Positions 48,072 to 56,128 of a stretch of 64,000 bases of DNA are shown here, in pieces. Both the position numbers and the translations under genes were made by a program. Where the stretch lies: assembly GCF_017875765.1 (NCBI RefSeq), contig NZ_JAGGNA010000001.1:1247501-1311500 (forward strand). Direction: 5' to 3'. The stretch's first letter is position 1. Each line of letters opens with the position of its first letter. The notes under the pieces are model-generated. The model worked only from the letters and a program-made list of their open reading frames with translations. It searched no databases and was not told the origin of the DNA. Source of the stretch: Flavobacterium sp. CG_23.5. GTDB taxonomy: Bacteria; Bacteroidota; Bacteroidia; Flavobacteriales; Flavobacteriaceae.

Positions 48072-48503
48072 ATGAATACAATCAAAATAACATTAAATGG
48101 CGGTGAAGATTATGACGGAATCGTTGAAAAAATTCTTGTTGAAAATGATTTAAAAACTACAACAATTGTTATCAAACAATGGGATGTAGATACATATATT
48201 TTGTCAGAATTGAAGTTTTTCGGAATCGTTTTTCAGGCTCTTCAAGATATCACTTCTTTTAACTTAATTGACGACATAGAATTTGGAAAAGGTGAAGATT
48301 TAATTCTATCCCAATTAGACGATTTCCTAAACGATAACCCAGACATAATGTTAGCAAGCACAAAAGACAATATTGAAAATGATATAAAATCGCAAACAAA
48401 TTTGCAGTCATTCTTTTTTCATTTGCGTTATTGTAGAGATTGGTTTATTGTATGCTCTAAAATGACACTTAATGAAATAACAAAAGATAGAAACGGCATA
48501 TAA
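48072..48503 (+). CDS. Cassette 7: hypothetical protein (143 aa)
   Basis: The acidic soluble protein starts MNTIKITLNGGEDYDGIVEK and has no signal, membrane helix or motif I recognise. The stop codon overlaps the left core of site 7, as usual for tightly packed cassettes. It has no visible own promoter. Function is unknown. Confidence 0.6.
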   Translation: MNTIKITLNGGEDYDGIVEKILVENDLKTTTIVIKQWDVDTYILSELKFFGIVFQALQDITSFNLIDDIEFGKGEDLILSQLDDFLNDNPDIMLASTKDNIENDIKSQTNLQSFFFHLRYCRDWFIVCSKMTLNEITKDRNGI

Positions 48504-48628
48504 CAGCGGTTACAAGAAATGGCAAGAAAAGTGGTAAATTCACGTTTATTTTCCGCAAGAAAAACTATCCTAATGGCAAATATGCGGCTACGAAGTTCAA
48601 CACTAGTGCAAGCCACGAGAAGTTGGTG
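48498..48628 (+). repeat. attC-like site 7 (degenerate)
   Basis: 131 bp from ATATAAC to GTTGGTG. The spacing and the spacer motif (agtggtaaattcacgttt) fit the family, but the arms pair poorly, so it may be a hybrid of two sites or decayed. Confidence 0.5.
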
Positions 48629-48698
48629 GATATACGCCCACAGAAATCGGAAAAACGTAATATTTTCAGAATTAGAATATTTTGATTAAATTAGCTGA

Positions 48699-49229
48699 AT
48701 GGATAAAGAAGCTGAAACAGGACTAGATTTTGTAATTGATAAGTTAACAAACTCAATAGAAAACGTGATTACTGGAGACAGTTTTCAGACTGAAATTTCT
48801 ATTCTTCAAAACTCTGATTTAAAATCTGTAACAAAGAAAAATGGCTGGCTTTTTAATTGGAATGAAGAATTTAAAAATCCTGTAAGAGATATTTATAAAC
48901 TAACTATTTCGGGTAATTCGAAAATCATTCAAGGATTGGTCAGTCTAGAAGTTAAATCTGACCACGTTTATATGCATCTTGTTGAAAATGCACCATTCAA
49001 CAAAGGACAAACAAAAGTTTATGCTGGCGTAGCTGGCAATTTAGTAGCTTATGCTTGTAAATTATCTTTTCAACGTGGACACGATGGAAATGTTTCTTTC
49101 CTTTCAAAATCACAATTAGTTGAACATTATGAAAAAACACTTGGAGCTTTTCATTTTGGCGGCAGAGTTATGATAATTGAAACAAAATCAGCTTTGAAAT
49201 TAATCAATAAATATTTTCAAAATAAATAG
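48699..49229 (+). CDS. Cassette 8: GNAT-like protein
   Basis: The 176-residue protein shows the pattern of an N-acetyltransferase fold: strand ISGNSKIIQGLVSLEVKSDHVYMHLVENAP, then GVAGNLVAYACKLSFQRGHDGNVSFLSKSQLVEHYEKTLGAFHFGGRVMII. The usual Q/RxxGxG/A acetyl-CoA loop is only weakly kept (AGVAGNLVAYA). It is followed after 2 nt by a 49-aa frame, so the two probably form a unit. A toxin-antitoxin role (GNAT toxin) is possible but not shown. Confidence 0.6.
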   Translation: MDKEAETGLDFVIDKLTNSIENVITGDSFQTEISILQNSDLKSVTKKNGWLFNWNEEFKNPVRDIYKLTISGNSKIIQGLVSLEVKSDHVYMHLVENAPFNKGQTKVYAGVAGNLVAYACKLSFQRGHDGNVSFLSKSQLVEHYEKTLGAFHFGGRVMIIETKSALKLINKYFQNK

Positions 49230-49231
49230 TT

Positions 49232-49381
49232 ATGAAAGCGAAAAAATCTGATATAGAAATTGATACAATTGGAGGACTAGATTCTTTAACTTTAGCTGAA
49301 GAAAAAGCTTTGAGTGATTTTTTTCAAAAGAAAAAACAAACAAAAAAGAAAGCTGATAAGAAGAAGGATCTAAATACCTAA
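49232..49381 (+). CDS. Cassette 8: 49-aa lysine-rich partner protein
   Basis: The frame begins MKAKKSDIEIDTIGGLDSLT and continues AEEKALSDFFQKKKQTKKK. It starts 2 nt after the GNAT-like gene. The IDTIGGL..LT.EEE.ALSDFF pattern reads like a conserved short motif protein. It could be a regulator or antitoxin of its neighbour, and I know of no family name. Confidence 0.55.
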   Translation: MKAKKSDIEIDTIGGLDSLTLAEEKALSDFFQKKKQTKKKADKKKDLNT

Positions 49382-49393
49382 AAGAAGTACATC

Positions 49394-49440
49394 CACCAAC
49401 AGCTAAAGCTTCGTTGGGCTTGAAAAGCCAACAATGAAGC
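49394..49440 (+). repeat. Left half of an attC-like site
   Basis: CACCAAC followed by AGCTAAAGCTTCGTTGG matches the left core plus A-start of the array sites and lies 12 nt after the last cassette 8 gene. The right half is missing. The sequence passes directly into the truncated recombinase pseudogene, so the array was broken here. Confidence 0.4.
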
Positions 49441-50138
49441 CACGCTGGGAATAGCGACTATCGAAATCACCGCCTGCTCTACCTTGAGGTTGTCCGTTAA
49501 ATAGATACACTTTGGGTTTCTCGGCTTCAATATAAGTTTAGAGTCCTCTAATTAAATGTTTGGATAGCGGAACATAGCGGTCTTTTTTACCTTTGCCTTG
49601 CACCACTTTGAGTTGCTCGCGATCAAAATCCAAGTCTTGCAAACGCACACTTCGGGCTTCCATGCAACGTAATCCACAGCCATACAAAAGTCCAATAAGC
49701 ATTCTATGTTTCAGGAGTTGGCAACTAGTAAGCAACCGCCAAACTTCTTCTTTACTGAGAATCGTAGGGATTTTTTGATCGTGCTTTATCGGGGGTAAAT
49801 GTAGGTATTCATAAGGCAAGCCCTCTGATTTAAGCAAGAATCAAAGACCATAAACACAATGTTTAAAGTACGTTTGCGAAGGCGTTTTTGAGCGTTTTTG
49901 AAGCATAAACCAGTATTCTTGCACTTGCTCAATTTCTAACTCCGTTGGGATTTTTCCGAAATGCAATGCCATAGCCGCAAAATGCTGACCGTAGTTTCTA
50001 CAGGTATTTTCACTTCTGCCTAAAACGGAAGTAGTTCGTTTAAAACCATGAAATAAATCATCAAAATCAGGAACTTCTGAAACGGCTCGCCTGATGATAG
50101 CAGTTGGTACAACTACTTCATCTTCTTTTTTTTGTCAT
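49441..50138 (-). pseudogene. Decayed tyrosine recombinase
   Basis: On the minus strand the N-terminal part reads VPTAIIRRAVSEVPDFDDLF and LGRSENTCRNYGQHFAAMAL. After an in-frame TGA near 49840 come KIPTILSKEEVWRLLTSC, GLLYGCGLRCMEARSVRL (catalytic Arg) and GKGKKDRYVPLSKHLI. A TAA at 49538 follows, then EKPKVYLFNGQPQGRAGGDF, and the gene breaks off before HxxR. There is also a frameshift next to the start codon. This is not a copy of the 34266 recombinase. It may have brought in the kinase gene next to it. Confidence 0.8.
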
Positions 50139-50252
50139 CTTAATTGGTTTTATATATATATTTACACAGGAGTAACATTTTCAGGAAAAACACTACCGAA
50201 GGTTTAGTTTATAGAACTGCTTAGAAAAAGAATAAACTATTAAAAAAATAAA

Positions 50253-53200
50253 ATGGACAAAAAAAATCAGGGCAAAGCACATCACACAGAGCCATTGTCT
50301 ATGGATGCTATTGAATTGACATTCCAAGGCCTTATTTCGCAAGCTCCAGTAGCTATAACCACATTTCTTGGTCCAACTTTTATTTTACAAACAGTTAATA
50401 AAACTGCACTCGAAATTTGGGGAAAAACACAGGAGGAGGTACTTCATAAAACTCTTTTAGAAATTTCACCTGAATTGGAAGTTGGCTTAAAACAAATATT
50501 CGACCAAGTGTATAGTACTGGTAACCAATTTATCTCTAATGAAATACTACTTCAAGTTAACCGTAATGGAAAAATAGAAAATGGTTACTTTAATTCGATT
50601 TATCAAGCATTGCGAGATTTAAACAATAAAATTTACGGCATCACAGTAGTAACAACAGAGGTAACAGATTCTGTGAACGCCCGCAAACAAATTGAAGAAA
50701 GCGAAAAGCTTCTCAGCAATATTCTTTCGCAATCCCTTATGGCAATTGCTATTTTTAAAGGATCTGAAATGGTATTAGAATTTGCAAATGATTCAATGTT
50801 TAATGTGCTGGGAAAAGGAACTACTATACTTAATAAACCGCTGTTAGAAGGAGTACCCGAATTAAAAGACCAGGTGTTTCCTCAGTTGCTTGCCGGTGTT
50901 TACGCTACCGGAGTTCCTTTTGAAGCATCCGAAACCAAAACCATACTGGTGCGCAACGGAATACCCGTTGATGCTTATTTCAATTTTATATATCAGCCTT
51001 ACAAGGATTTTGATGAAACCATTACAGGCATTACCGTATTCGCCTTTGAAGTAACCGAACAAGTGCTTGCAAAAAAACAAATTGAAGCAAACGAAGAGTT
51101 TAACCGCACCATTTTAGAAAGTAGCCCTGATTGTTTAAAAGTATTAGATATGGAAGGTCGTATTCAATTTATGAACTTCAATGGGCTTTGCCAGATGGAG
51201 ATAGATGACTTTTCCACGGTTAAAAACACAAATTGGTTTACGCTTTGGGGCAGTGAAAATGAAGCATTAGTAAAAGCTTCGGTTGACAAAGCATTGACAG
51301 GAGAAACCGCAAACTTCACAGCATTTTGCCCTACTGTTAAAGGTACACCCAAATGGTGGGATGTGGTGTTATCGCCTATTGGTAAACCTGGTGAACCCGT
51401 GCAGCAGCTCATTTCCGTTTCAAGAGACATTACCGAAAAAAAGAAATCGGAAGAAGCATTAGAAAAAATGGCCACGCACTTAAAGCTTTCCACCGATTCG
51501 GCAAATGTTGGCACCTGGTCGTTAGACATAAAAACACAAAAATTAGAATGGAGTGCCCTGCATAAAAAAATGTGGGGATATGATGAAAAGCAAGAAGACC
51601 TTGAATATGTAGACTGGTATAAAATTATTGTTAATGAGGATAAAGAAAATACTTTTAGAAAAGTAGAAGAAGCAAGAACAAATCACTCTATTTATGAAGT
51701 AGAATACCGGATTGAAAGAGCAAATGACAAAGTCATTCGCTGGATGAAAGCCGTTGGCCGGTACCATTATAACGAAGCCGGAGAATCTATAACGCTTACC
51801 GGAATAAGCTTAGACATTACTGAACAGAAAGAAGCAGAAGAAAAAATTGCAGAAAGCGAAAACCAATTCCGCACTTTTGCAAACAGCATTCAAAATCTTG
51901 CATGGATCGCGAGTGGTGACGGATGGATTTACTGGTATAACCAGCGATGGCATGATTACACTGGAACCACGCTGGAAGAAATGCAAGGTTGGGGATGGGA
52001 AAAAGTCCATCATCCCGACTACGTAAATAAAGTTGTGGAGTTTATTAAAGAAGCATGGAAGAAAGGCGAAGCCTGGGAATTGACCTTCCCGCTTCGCAGG
52101 CATGATGGCAAATATTATTGGTTTTTAACCCGTGCCTATCCTGTAAAAGATGCCAAAGGAAATATTGAGCGATGGATAGGAACAAATACCGATATTGATG
52201 AACAGAAAAGATTTAGCGAAGAATTGACAGAAGCAAATGCAAAAGCAGAAACTGCCTTGTACTCCAAGCAACAATTTTTAGCAAACATGAGCCACGAAAT
52301 CCGCACACCAATGACTGCCATTGTTGGATTTACAAAAGTGTTACTAAAATCAGATTTATCGGTAAAACAAAAAGAATATGTAAAAGCCATAAAAACTAGT
52401 GGTGATGCACTCATTGTCCTAATTAATGATATACTTGATTTAGCAAAAGTAGATACAGGAAAAATGACATTTGAAGAGACACCATTCAAAATGGACTTAT
52501 TAATATCAAACATAATTCTATTGTTTGAATTGAAAAGCCAGGAAAAGAATTTAGCGTTGATTGAAGAATACGATAAAAATATTCCAGAGTTATTGTTGGG
52601 CGATGCAGTGCGTTTGCAGCAAATTATTTTAAATCTTTTGAGTAATGCTTTAAAGTTTACAACCAAAGGGAAAATTAACATAATGGTTCGTTTGTTGAAG
52701 GAAGACGAAGAGAATGTGACCATTGATTTTGCAATAACCGACACAGGAATTGGGATACCAGAAGATAAAATAGAATCCATTTTTGAAAATTTTCAGCAAG
52801 CAACAAGTTCCACTTCAAGAATATACGGAGGAACAGGATTAGGTCTTGCGATCTGTAAACAGTTAGTAGAAAAACAAGGCGGAACAATTTCAGTAAAAAG
52901 TAAAGTTAATGAAGGTTCATCTTTTAGTTTTTCTTTAACTTTTAAAAAAGCCCTTACAGCAATTAAACTAACAGATACAGAGGATATTTTATACAGTGAA
53001 ATTAAGGACATAAAAGTATTAGTGGTTGAAGACGTTAAACTCAATCAAATGTTGATGCGAATAATTTTAGACGATTTCCAATTTAAGCATGATATTGCCG
53101 ACAACGGAAAAATTGCAATTGAAAAAATGCAAACAGAGATTTACGATATTATTTTAATGGATTTACAAATGCCAGTGATGGATGGATTTGCAACCACAGA

Positions 53201-53372
53201 ATATATTCGAAATACACTGAATTCAAATATTCCAATTATTGCTCTAACAGCAGATGTGACAACAGTTGATCTAGAAAAATGTAAACTTGCTGGAATGAAT
53301 GATTATATTTCAAAACCTCTTGATGAAAGAATATTATACAGTAAAATAGTTAGCTTATTAAAAACTAAATAG
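50253..53372 (+). CDS. Hybrid sensor histidine kinase with multiple PAS domains
   Basis: The 1039-residue cytoplasmic protein has about five PAS domains in series (1-660; e.g. ESSPDCLKVLDMEGRIQFMN, GTWSLDIKTQKLEWSALH, SGDGWIYWYNQRWHDYTG). The HisKA domain has His681 in FLANMSHEIRTPMTAI, the ATPase domain has NLLSNALKFT and DTGIGIPEDK, and the C-terminal receiver has Asp970 (ILMDLQMPVMDGF). No membrane helix is seen. It passes phosphate to its own receiver, and a further partner is not encoded nearby. It lies between array fragments, beside a dead recombinase, and is probably an insertion. Confidence 0.93.
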   Translation: MDKKNQGKAHHTEPLSMDAIELTFQGLISQAPVAITTFLGPTFILQTVNKTALEIWGKTQEEVLHKTLLEISPELEVGLKQIFDQVYSTGNQFISNEILLQVNRNGKIENGYFNSIYQALRDLNNKIYGITVVTTEVTDSVNARKQIEESEKLLSNILSQSLMAIAIFKGSEMVLEFANDSMFNVLGKGTTILNKPLLEGVPELKDQVFPQLLAGVYATGVPFEASETKTILVRNGIPVDAYFNFIYQPYKDFDETITGITVFAFEVTEQVLAKKQIEANEEFNRTILESSPDCLKVLDMEGRIQFMNFNGLCQMEIDDFSTVKNTNWFTLWGSENEALVKASVDKALTGETANFTAFCPTVKGTPKWWDVVLSPIGKPGEPVQQLISVSRDITEKKKSEEALEKMATHLKLSTDSANVGTWSLDIKTQKLEWSALHKKMWGYDEKQEDLEYVDWYKIIVNEDKENTFRKVEEARTNHSIYEVEYRIERANDKVIRWMKAVGRYHYNEAGESITLTGISLDITEQKEAEEKIAESENQFRTFANSIQNLAWIASGDGWIYWYNQRWHDYTGTTLEEMQGWGWEKVHHPDYVNKVVEFIKEAWKKGEAWELTFPLRRHDGKYYWFLTRAYPVKDAKGNIERWIGTNTDIDEQKRFSEELTEANAKAETALYSKQQFLANMSHEIRTPMTAIVGFTKVLLKSDLSVKQKEYVKAIKTSGDALIVLINDILDLAKVDTGKMTFEETPFKMDLLISNIILLFELKSQEKNLALIEEYDKNIPELLLGDAVRLQQIILNLLSNALKFTTKGKINIMVRLLKEDEENVTIDFAITDTGIGIPEDKIESIFENFQQATSSTSRIYGGTGLGLAICKQLVEKQGGTISVKSKVNEGSSFSFSLTFKKALTAIKLTDTEDILYSEIKDIKVLVVEDVKLNQMLMRIILDDFQFKHDIADNGKIAIEKMQTEIYDIILMDLQMPVMDGFATTEYIRNTLNSNIPIIALTADVTTVDLEKCKLAGMNDYISKPLDERILYSKIVSLLKTK

Positions 53373-53737
53373 TGCGATCTTGTACAGGCACACAAACTAA
53401 TGTAAATCGCTTTGTGGACAGAGAAGAATAACCGTACAATCGCGTAGACGGCTCCCCACCTAATGGAACGGAGTGCGCCTCGCACACCATCTCGTGTTTT
53501 GGGACGACACGGTTCGCAGAGAGATGGATTGAGTTAGATGTAAACATCGGTCAATGATTGTTACCCTCGTTTTTCCAAGCGTTTAAGCGTAATATTTGTT
53601 TCTATAATGAGACTCTACGCTATCGCCCAACCTCCGTTCCTGGTTCGAATCCAAGCAAAGTCATACTCTTGGTCAACGCCCAATACGATCAGGTTTTTCC
53701 TTTTCCTTTCGGGTTTTTTCCAATCGTGCCAGATATA
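53373..53737. other. Non-coding junction after the hybrid kinase
   Basis: These 365 nt hold no convincing gene. The base composition is more G+C-rich than the surroundings, and short inverted pieces occur (gacggctccccacc, ggttcgaatcc). It may be debris of the insertion that carried the kinase. Confidence 0.45.
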
Positions 53738-54079
53738 ATTCACTCTGGTCCTCGTTTTCAAGGAGTACCTAATTTCTTTAAAAAGAAAATCAAATCAGGT
53801 TCAATGCGGTTCAATTACCCTTTGACGATGTGGGACTCATTTTTACTTACTACAATTCCAAGAGAATCTTCAACTTGATTGATCCAAATGAGTTAAAACT
53901 TATTGATAGTGTTTTTAAACTGTATTGAAGCACTATTAAGGGCATTTTGCCACTTAAAATTATTCACGAATCATTGTCAGCCTCTTTTTAAAGAGACTTT
54001 CTTTTGTACGACATATCAACTATATTTACAAATTCCCAATGCAGTTTGAGAAACTTTGAAGGTTTTTAGACGAACTGAC
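53738..54079 (+). mobile_element. Decayed right end of the IS1182-type element, copy 2
   Basis: From 53821 the sequence follows the 3' end of the full element (GATGTGGGACTCATTTTTAC...), with deletions and stops, to the right inverted repeat GGTTTTTAGACGAACTGAC at 54061-54079. The next bases are the attC core GTTAGCG (54080). The 83 nt before 53821 are not in the full IS but are shared with copy 3. Confidence 0.8.
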
Positions 54080-54086
54080 GTTAGCG
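54080..54086 (+). repeat. Right core of an attC-like site
   Basis: GTTAGCG directly follows the right end of the decayed IS copy, exactly as GTTAGCA follows the complete element. The left half of the site is lost. It marks the start of the toxin-antitoxin cassette. Confidence 0.55.
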
Positions 54087-54113
54087 GTAATGCGAAAAAA
54101 ATCGCGTTAAACA

Positions 54114-54153
54114 ATTTGATATCTAAAAAAGATATACCTTTGTAATATCAAAT
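54114..54153 (+). promoter_or_regulatory. Promoter and operator of the toxin-antitoxin cassette
   Basis: ATTTGATAT (54114-54122) and ATATCAAAT (54145-54153) are perfect 9-bp inverted repeats that enclose a TACCTTTG -7 box (54135-54142). The ATG follows 8 nt later. The RHH antitoxin is the likely binder, giving autorepression as in other RHH systems. Confidence 0.7.
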
Positions 54154-54161
54154 TACAACAC

Positions 54162-54392
54162 ATGAAAACAGTATCGCTTAAAATAGATGATTCAATATTC
54201 GGAGAAACTGAAAAAATTCTTTCTAGAATCAGTATTTCTAGAAATAGATATATCAACGAAGCAATTGAATATTATAATAAAGTACAGAAAAGACAAATTT
54301 TAGAAAAACAACTTAAAGCCGAATCCGAGTTAGTCAAAAAAGAGTCAATGAACATTTTAAAAGAATTTGAAAGAATTGACTATGCAGATTAA
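54162..54392 (+). CDS. RHH-type antitoxin
   Basis: The 76-residue protein begins with a ribbon-helix-helix pattern (MKTVSLKIDDSIFGETEKIL, then ISRNRYINEAIEYYNKVQKR) and ends in a charged helix that would wrap the toxin. It is the first gene of the cassette and overlaps the toxin gene by 11 nt. It should neutralise the toxin and, by its RHH part, bind the operator upstream. Confidence 0.85.
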   Translation: MKTVSLKIDDSIFGETEKILSRISISRNRYINEAIEYYNKVQKRQILEKQLKAESELVKKESMNILKEFERIDYAD

Positions 54393-54729
54393 TCAATATG
54401 AAATTTGGATTGCTGACTTGAATCCACAAATAGGAACTGAAGCAGGTAAATCTAGACAAGTCCTTATAGTTCAAACAAACTTACTAAATAAAATATCACA
54501 CCCATCAACAATCGTTTGTCCAATAACTACAAATGTTCAAGATGATTCTGAAATTTTAAGAGTTCATCTTAAGAAAGGAATAGCAAATTTACACGATAAT
54601 TGCGACATAATGATTGACCAAATTCGAGCAATCGACAACAAAAGATTGATTAAAAAGGTTGGAAAATTACCAACTGATTTGATAGAAAAAATAAAAGAAA
54701 ATATTGCGATTATTATTGATATAGAATAA
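54382..54729 (+). CDS. MazF/PemK-like toxin
   Basis: The 115-residue protein starts at the ATG inside the antitoxin end (MQINQYEIWIADLNPQIGTEAGKSRQVLIVQ). The family blocks are present: GTEAGKSRQVLIVQT, STIVCPITTNV, and NCDIMIDQIRAIDNKRLIKKVGKL. The Arg and Thr/Ser residues of the MazF catalytic pocket are kept. Such toxins cut mRNA or tRNA at short motifs and stabilise integron arrays. An upstream TTG would add five residues but is less likely. Confidence 0.9.
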   Translation: MQINQYEIWIADLNPQIGTEAGKSRQVLIVQTNLLNKISHPSTIVCPITTNVQDDSEILRVHLKKGIANLHDNCDIMIDQIRAIDNKRLIKKVGKLPTDLIEKIKENIAIIIDIE

Positions 54730-54737
54730 GCACGATC

Positions 54738-54803
54738 GCACAACAGCCGTTTCCCAAGATTGGAGATTTTGTGCTAAATTCACATTCACGTTTCGCAAGA
54801 AAT
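54738..54803 (+). repeat. Left half of attC-like site 8
   Basis: GCACAAC and arm AGCCGTTTCCCAAGATTGG, then the shared spacer with tttcgcaaga. It begins 9 nt after the toxin stop. The right half is replaced by the decayed IS copy. The core-like TTTAGCC (55146) follows that copy. A stretch at 55951-55980 is largely complementary to this left arm. Confidence 0.6.
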
Positions 54804-55145
54804 ATTCACTCTTGTGCTCGTTTTCAACGAGTACCTACTTTCTTTAAAAACGAAACCGAAGCATCTATAATCCGGTTCAATTACCCTCTGCCGATGTTGG
54901 ACTCATTTTTACTGCCAACGATCTCAAGAGAATCTTCAACTTGATTGATCCAAATGAGTTAAAACTTATTGATAGTGTTTTTAAACTGTATTGAAGCACT
55001 ATTAAGGGCATTTTGCCACTTGAAATTATTCACGAATTATTATCAGCCTCTTTTTACAGAGACTTTCTTTTGTACGACAAATCAACTATATTTACCAATT
55101 CACAACACAGTTTGAGAAACTTAAAAGGTTTTTAGAGGAACTGAC
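54804..55145 (+). mobile_element. Decayed right end of the IS1182-type element, copy 3
   Basis: Same 342-nt length and same left junction as copy 2. The IS-derived part starts at TGCCGATGTTGGACTC and ends with GGTTTTTAGAGGAACTGAC (55127-55145). The next bases TTTAGCC look like a mutated attC core. Copies 2 and 3 share deletions not in the full element, so one arose from the other or from a common decayed parent. Confidence 0.8.
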
Positions 55146-55160
55146 TTTAGCCTACAAATT

Positions 55161-55855
55161 ATGAAAAAACTGCTAAAAACAATATTGTTACTAACATTTT
55201 TAATTCTTTTTATGAACTGTGAAAAGAAAATTGATGAAGTAGAATTTGAAAAAAATGTATGACTGAAATTTTTCCGAAAATAGTTGACTCCATTTGTCTT
55301 GATAGTAGGAAAATGAACCCACCACCGACATTTGGAATAGAAACTTGGAATAAAGGAGAAATTATAAAAGTTGACACTTCAAAAGTTACAAGTAAAGAAA
55401 GAATTAAATATCAGAAGTGGAAAGCAGAACAAAAAAGAGTTGATAATGATACATCTAAAATAATTATTGGTTTCGACCAATATTTATTAAATTATGGACA
55501 AGGAAGATTAGCTGGTGAATCAAAATTATTAAATTCAAATTACAGTAATTTTAAATTTGACTTTTCAAAAATTAAATTAAATAGAAAATTTAAAATAAAA
55601 GATATATCTGAATTTCCAAAAGCAGAAATTCTATTAAAACATCATAGAGTTTTATTATATGAACAAAAATATAATTTTGTATTTTCTGGTTTACTTGAAA
55701 TTTCAAGAATAAAATTCGACAAGAATAAAAAAAATGGAGTTTTAGAAGGTAGTTTTAGTTATTATGGAAGATGCGGAAGAGGTTACCGAATATATATAAT
55801 GGAAATTAACGGAAAGTGGATAATCGAAAAAATGGAAGATACTTGGATATCGTAA
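55161..55855 (+). pseudogene. Cassette 9: lipoprotein gene split by a frameshift
   Basis: The first frame gives a lipoprotein signal (MKKLLKTILLLTFLILFMNC) and EKKIDEVEFEKNV before a stop at 55260. The second frame continues from position 55259 with MTEIFPKIVDSICLDSRKMN to the stop at 55855 (198 residues). The change lies at a run of seven A. Rejoined, the product is a lipoprotein of about 230 residues with KIIIGFDQYLLNYGQGRLAGES and SGLLEISRIKFDKN, of unknown function. Either a real mutation or a homopolymer sequencing error. Confidence 0.65.
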
Positions 55856-55864
55856 AAATACCTA

Positions 55865-55987
55865 GGCTAACAGCCATTTTGAGCTAGCTGGAATTCAGTG
55901 AAATTCCCGTTTTTATTTACATTCTGGTTTCGGCAATAATATTCTGTAGTAAAATCTCCAATTTGATGAAGCAGGGGAAACTTATTT
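55865..55987 (+). repeat. attC-like site 9, last of the array (degenerate)
   Basis: GGCTAAC plus AGCCATTTTGAGC on the left, the family spacer (agtgaaattcccgtttt) in the middle and GCAGGGGAAA-CTTATTT on the right, 123 bp. The right core starts with C instead of G, and the arms do not match well, so the site is probably inactive. It ends 141 nt before dps. Confidence 0.55.
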
Positions 55988-56128
55988 ACCAGCGTAAAAT
56001 GGCATACTACAAACAGTGAAAAATAATAAATGTAGAATATTACACTTGTGTAGCCTTTGTTACATTTATTGAAAAAATAAGTGCTACTTTTATACAAATA
56101 ATTCAAATCATTCACCAAAATATATAAA

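Larger units (their letters stand above)
35339..55987. mobile_element. Integron-like gene cassette array
   Basis: Gene units are separated by 123-133-bp imperfect palindromes, all in the same orientation, each starting with an nAAC core followed by A and ending with GRGAAC-GTTRnnn. Sites are seen at 35838, 37002, 41626, 43468, 45082, 47903, 48498 and 55865, with half or interrupted sites at 49394, 54080 and 54738. Cargo is accessory: restriction-modification, nuclease, RNA ligase, toxin-antitoxin and unknown proteins. The recombinase gene at 34266 flanks it on one side and dps on the other. A dead recombinase and a hybrid kinase (49441-53372) appear to be a later insertion. Confidence 0.65.

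Noticed and set aside
53639-53660. tRNA-like T-arm word GGTTCGAATCC after the hybrid kinase
   Set aside because: No acceptor stem, anticodon arm or D-arm can be formed around it, so it is not a tRNA gene, at most a fragment.
53558-53878. Open frame of 106 codons
   Set aside because: It spans the junction into the decayed IS copy, and its product has no protein-like pattern.
35339-55987. CRISPR array as an explanation of the repeats
   Set aside because: The repeats are 120-130 bp, imperfect, with whole genes between them, and no cas gene is present.
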